From VRUE01 sp036525295 (GTDB lineage: Bacteria; Actinomycetota; Thermoleophilia; Solirubrobacterales; 70-9), in NCBI GenBank assembly GCA_036525295.1, contig DATDAQ010000104.1, positions 1 to 15,270 on the forward strand: 15,270 bases of DNA. The letters are read 5' to 3'. This document shows, one piece after another, positions 13,747-15,270 of the stretch. The notes beneath the pieces are model-generated. The model was not told where the DNA came from and did no database searches. It was given only the letters and a program-made list of their open reading frames with translations. Numbering within the stretch: position 1 is the first letter of the stretch; each line of letters begins with the position of its first letter. Position numbers and translations under genes: made by a program.

Positions 13747-15239
13747 GCGCGCGGCGCTATCGCTTCGGTCCCCTCGAGCAGCGCGCCGTGGTCGGCCCGC
13801 TGCGGGCGGGCCAGGTGGTGATCGTCGCCGCCGGTGCCCTGATCGGACTGGGATCGCTGTATGCGATGCGAAGCGTCGTCGGCTTGATCGTGGGGGTGCT
13901 GGCGCTGTGCATCGCGGTCGCCGCGATCTGCGTGCCCTTCGAGGGCCGCACGGCGGAGGAGTGGGCGCCGGTTGTGGGGCGCTGGGCGCGACGGCGCCGA
14001 CGCGCCGAACGCGGCCACCGCTCGACCGCGCCAACCGGGGGCACTCGCCTCGGCGACGAGGGTGAGGCGGAGCACGAGGCCTCGCTGCCACCGGAGCTGG
14101 CGGGGGTTGAGCTGCTCGTCGTGCCCTACGGCTCCGAGCAGGTCGGCGTTATCGAGGACCGCCGCGAGGGAACCTTCACCGCCGCCTTGGCGGTACGAGC
14201 GGGAGCCTTTGCGATGCGCGACGGCGCTGAGCAGGAGCGAGCGCTCGACGCCTGGGGAGCGGTGCTGGCGAGCTGCGCCCGCGACGGCAGCCCGATCCGT
14301 CGCCTCCAGTGGCTTGAGCAGACGGTACCCGGCCAGGGCGACGAGCTGGCGGCCCACTTCCAGGCCCAGCGCGACCGCGCTGTGCCGCTCGACTCCGAGG
14401 TGGTCCGCTCCTACATCGAGCTGGTCGAGTCGGCCGCACCACAGACGACCGAGCACGAGGTCCTGATCGCCTTGCAGATAGACCAACGGCGCGGTGCCCG
14501 AGAGCTGCGCCGCCTCGGCGGCGGCGTCGAGGCGGCCTGCGAGCTGTTGCTGCGCGAGGCCGAGAGCCTCGCCGAGCGGCTGACGATCGCCGAGGTCTCG
14601 GTCTCGGGCCTTCTACGCCCGCGCCAGTATGCGGCGCTGATCCGCGACGCCTTCGACCCGTTCGGCCGCCAGGCGCGCACCCGCGCGACCCTGGGGCAGG
14701 ACGGGCGCGAGGGGGTCGAGCCGGCGCTGATGGGTCCGCTCGCCGACGAGACGAGCTGGTCCACCTATCGCTCGGACTCCGCCTTTCACGCGACCTACTG
14801 GATCGCCTCCTGGCCGCGCTCAGACGTAGGCCCGATGTTCATGGCGCCGCTCCTGATGCAGACGAGCGCCCTGCGGACGGTGGCGGTGACGATCGAGCCG
14901 GTCCCCTACTCGCTGGCGATGCGCCGCGCCGAGGCGGCGCAGACCGCCGAGGTCGCGGAGGAAATCAACCGCAACCGCCAGGGCTTCATGTCCACGGCGC
15001 GAATCCGCCGCCGCCAGCAGGCCGCCTCGCGCCGCGAGGAGGAGCTGGCCGACGGGCACGCGGAGATGCGCTGGGCGGGCTACGTGCGGACCTCGGCGCG
15101 CTCGCCGGAAGAGCTGGAGCGAGCCGAGTCAGAGGTCGAGCACGCAGCGCAGCTCGCCCGCCTCGGCCTGCAACGCCTCTACGGCGAGCAGGACACCGGC
15201 TTTCCCTTCACCCTGCCGCTCTGTCGGGGGCTGCGATGA
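13743..15239 (+). CDS. SCO6880-family T4SS protein
   Basis: The 498-residue product begins YRFGPLEQRAVVGPLRAGQV, the typical opening of the actinobacterial SCO6880 family. Two membrane helices follow at about 21-42 and 45-67 (PrgI-like arrangement). The large soluble part then has VELLVVPYGSEQVGVIEDRR, FTAALAVRAGAF and SPIRRLQWLEQTVPGQGDEL. Later segments are TYWIASWPRSDVGPMFMAPL and a charged helical stretch near residues 395-450 (AQTAEVAEEINRNRQGF and on). In these operons the protein precedes the VirB4-type ATPase and may serve as its membrane adaptor or N-terminal half. The start is TTG in TTGA, overlapping the previous stop by 4 nt; AAGGGA lies 8 nt before it, so the start is well supported. 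The stop overlaps the following ATG (ATGA at 15236-15239). Confidence 0.92.
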   Translation: MSARRYRFGPLEQRAVVGPLRAGQVVIVAAGALIGLGSLYAMRSVVGLIVGVLALCIAVAAICVPFEGRTAEEWAPVVGRWARRRRRAERGHRSTAPTGGTRLGDEGEAEHEASLPPELAGVELLVVPYGSEQVGVIEDRREGTFTAALAVRAGAFAMRDGAEQERALDAWGAVLASCARDGSPIRRLQWLEQTVPGQGDELAAHFQAQRDRAVPLDSEVVRSYIELVESAAPQTTEHEVLIALQIDQRRGARELRRLGGGVEAACELLLREAESLAERLTIAEVSVSGLLRPRQYAALIRDAFDPFGRQARTRATLGQDGREGVEPALMGPLADETSWSTYRSDSAFHATYWIASWPRSDVGPMFMAPLLMQTSALRTVAVTIEPVPYSLAMRRAEAAQTAEVAEEINRNRQGFMSTARIRRRQQAASRREEELADGHAEMRWAGYVRTSARSPEELERAESEVEHAAQLARLGLQRLYGEQDTGFPFTLPLCRGLR

Positions 15240-15270
15240 GGCGGCGGCCGGGAGAGCGGCCCGGCCACGG
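15236..15270 (+). CDS. First codons of the next T4SS gene (partial), probably VirB4-type ATPase
   Basis: An ATG overlaps the stop of the SCO6880-family gene as ATGA and opens a frame (MRRRPGERPGH) that continues past the window edge. Eleven basic, Pro/Arg-rich residues do not identify the protein. The overlap style matches the rest of the operon, so a real gene is likely. In related actinobacterial operons the VirB4-type ATPase usually follows here, which is an inference from gene order only. Confidence 0.6.
   Translation, partial: MRRRPGERPGH

Noticed and set aside
13218..14486. Long minus-strand ORF of 422 codons opposite the VirB6-like and SCO6880-family genes
   Set aside because: It is Pro/Ala-rich with no domain, and arises from the GC-rich codon bias of the two well-supported plus-strand genes.

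Overview
The window is high-GC DNA with tightly packed genes, GTG and TTG starts, and a type IV secretion (T4SS) operon of the actinobacterial kind built around an SCO6880-family protein. This suggests an Actinomycetota host. The style of the large secreted protein and of the integrase points, less firmly, to the class Thermoleophilia (Solirubrobacterales or relatives). The content is best read as the integration and mating-pore part of an integrative conjugative element (ICE). No tRNA, rRNA, CRISPR array, insertion sequence or sure attachment site was found.

Layout. (1) 1-2685 is an accessory region with a lower third-position GC content by eye: the tail of one reading frame, a small lipoprotein, an RNase HI-like protein, a minus-strand membrane protein with a coiled coil, and a stand-alone cupin. 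(2) 2682-4663, minus strand, is an integration operon read right to left: an excisionase-like HTH protein, a tyrosine recombinase, then two small genes joined to it by overlaps. The first of these small proteins resembles the TumE/DUF6516/DUF7718 group of putative toxins. (3) 4915-6421, minus strand, holds a lipoprotein and a VirB1-like cell-wall hydrolase with both lytic transglycosylase and NlpC/P60-like domains. (4) 6422-6586 is a divergent control region with a perfect 9-bp inverted repeat. (5) 6587-9800, plus strand, encodes a sigma-70-like protein fused to a membrane segment and a Ser/Pro/Ala-rich tail, followed by two secreted proteins. (6) 9858-11003 is an unrecognised gene of different composition, behind a strong hairpin. 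(7) 11113 to the end is the T4SS operon: a pilin-like small membrane protein, a VirB8-like protein, a VirB6/TrbL-like channel protein, the SCO6880-family protein, and the first codons of the next gene, probably the VirB4-type ATPase.

Working together (inference): the HTH protein and integrase would move the element in and out of the chromosome. The divergent hydrolase and lipoprotein would open the peptidoglycan for the pore made by the right-hand operon. The membrane-linked sigma factor is well placed to control either or both, perhaps in response to envelope state. The two-gene tail of the integrase operon could be a stability (toxin-antitoxin) module. The cupin, the RNase H-like protein and the unrecognised 381-residue protein look like cargo.
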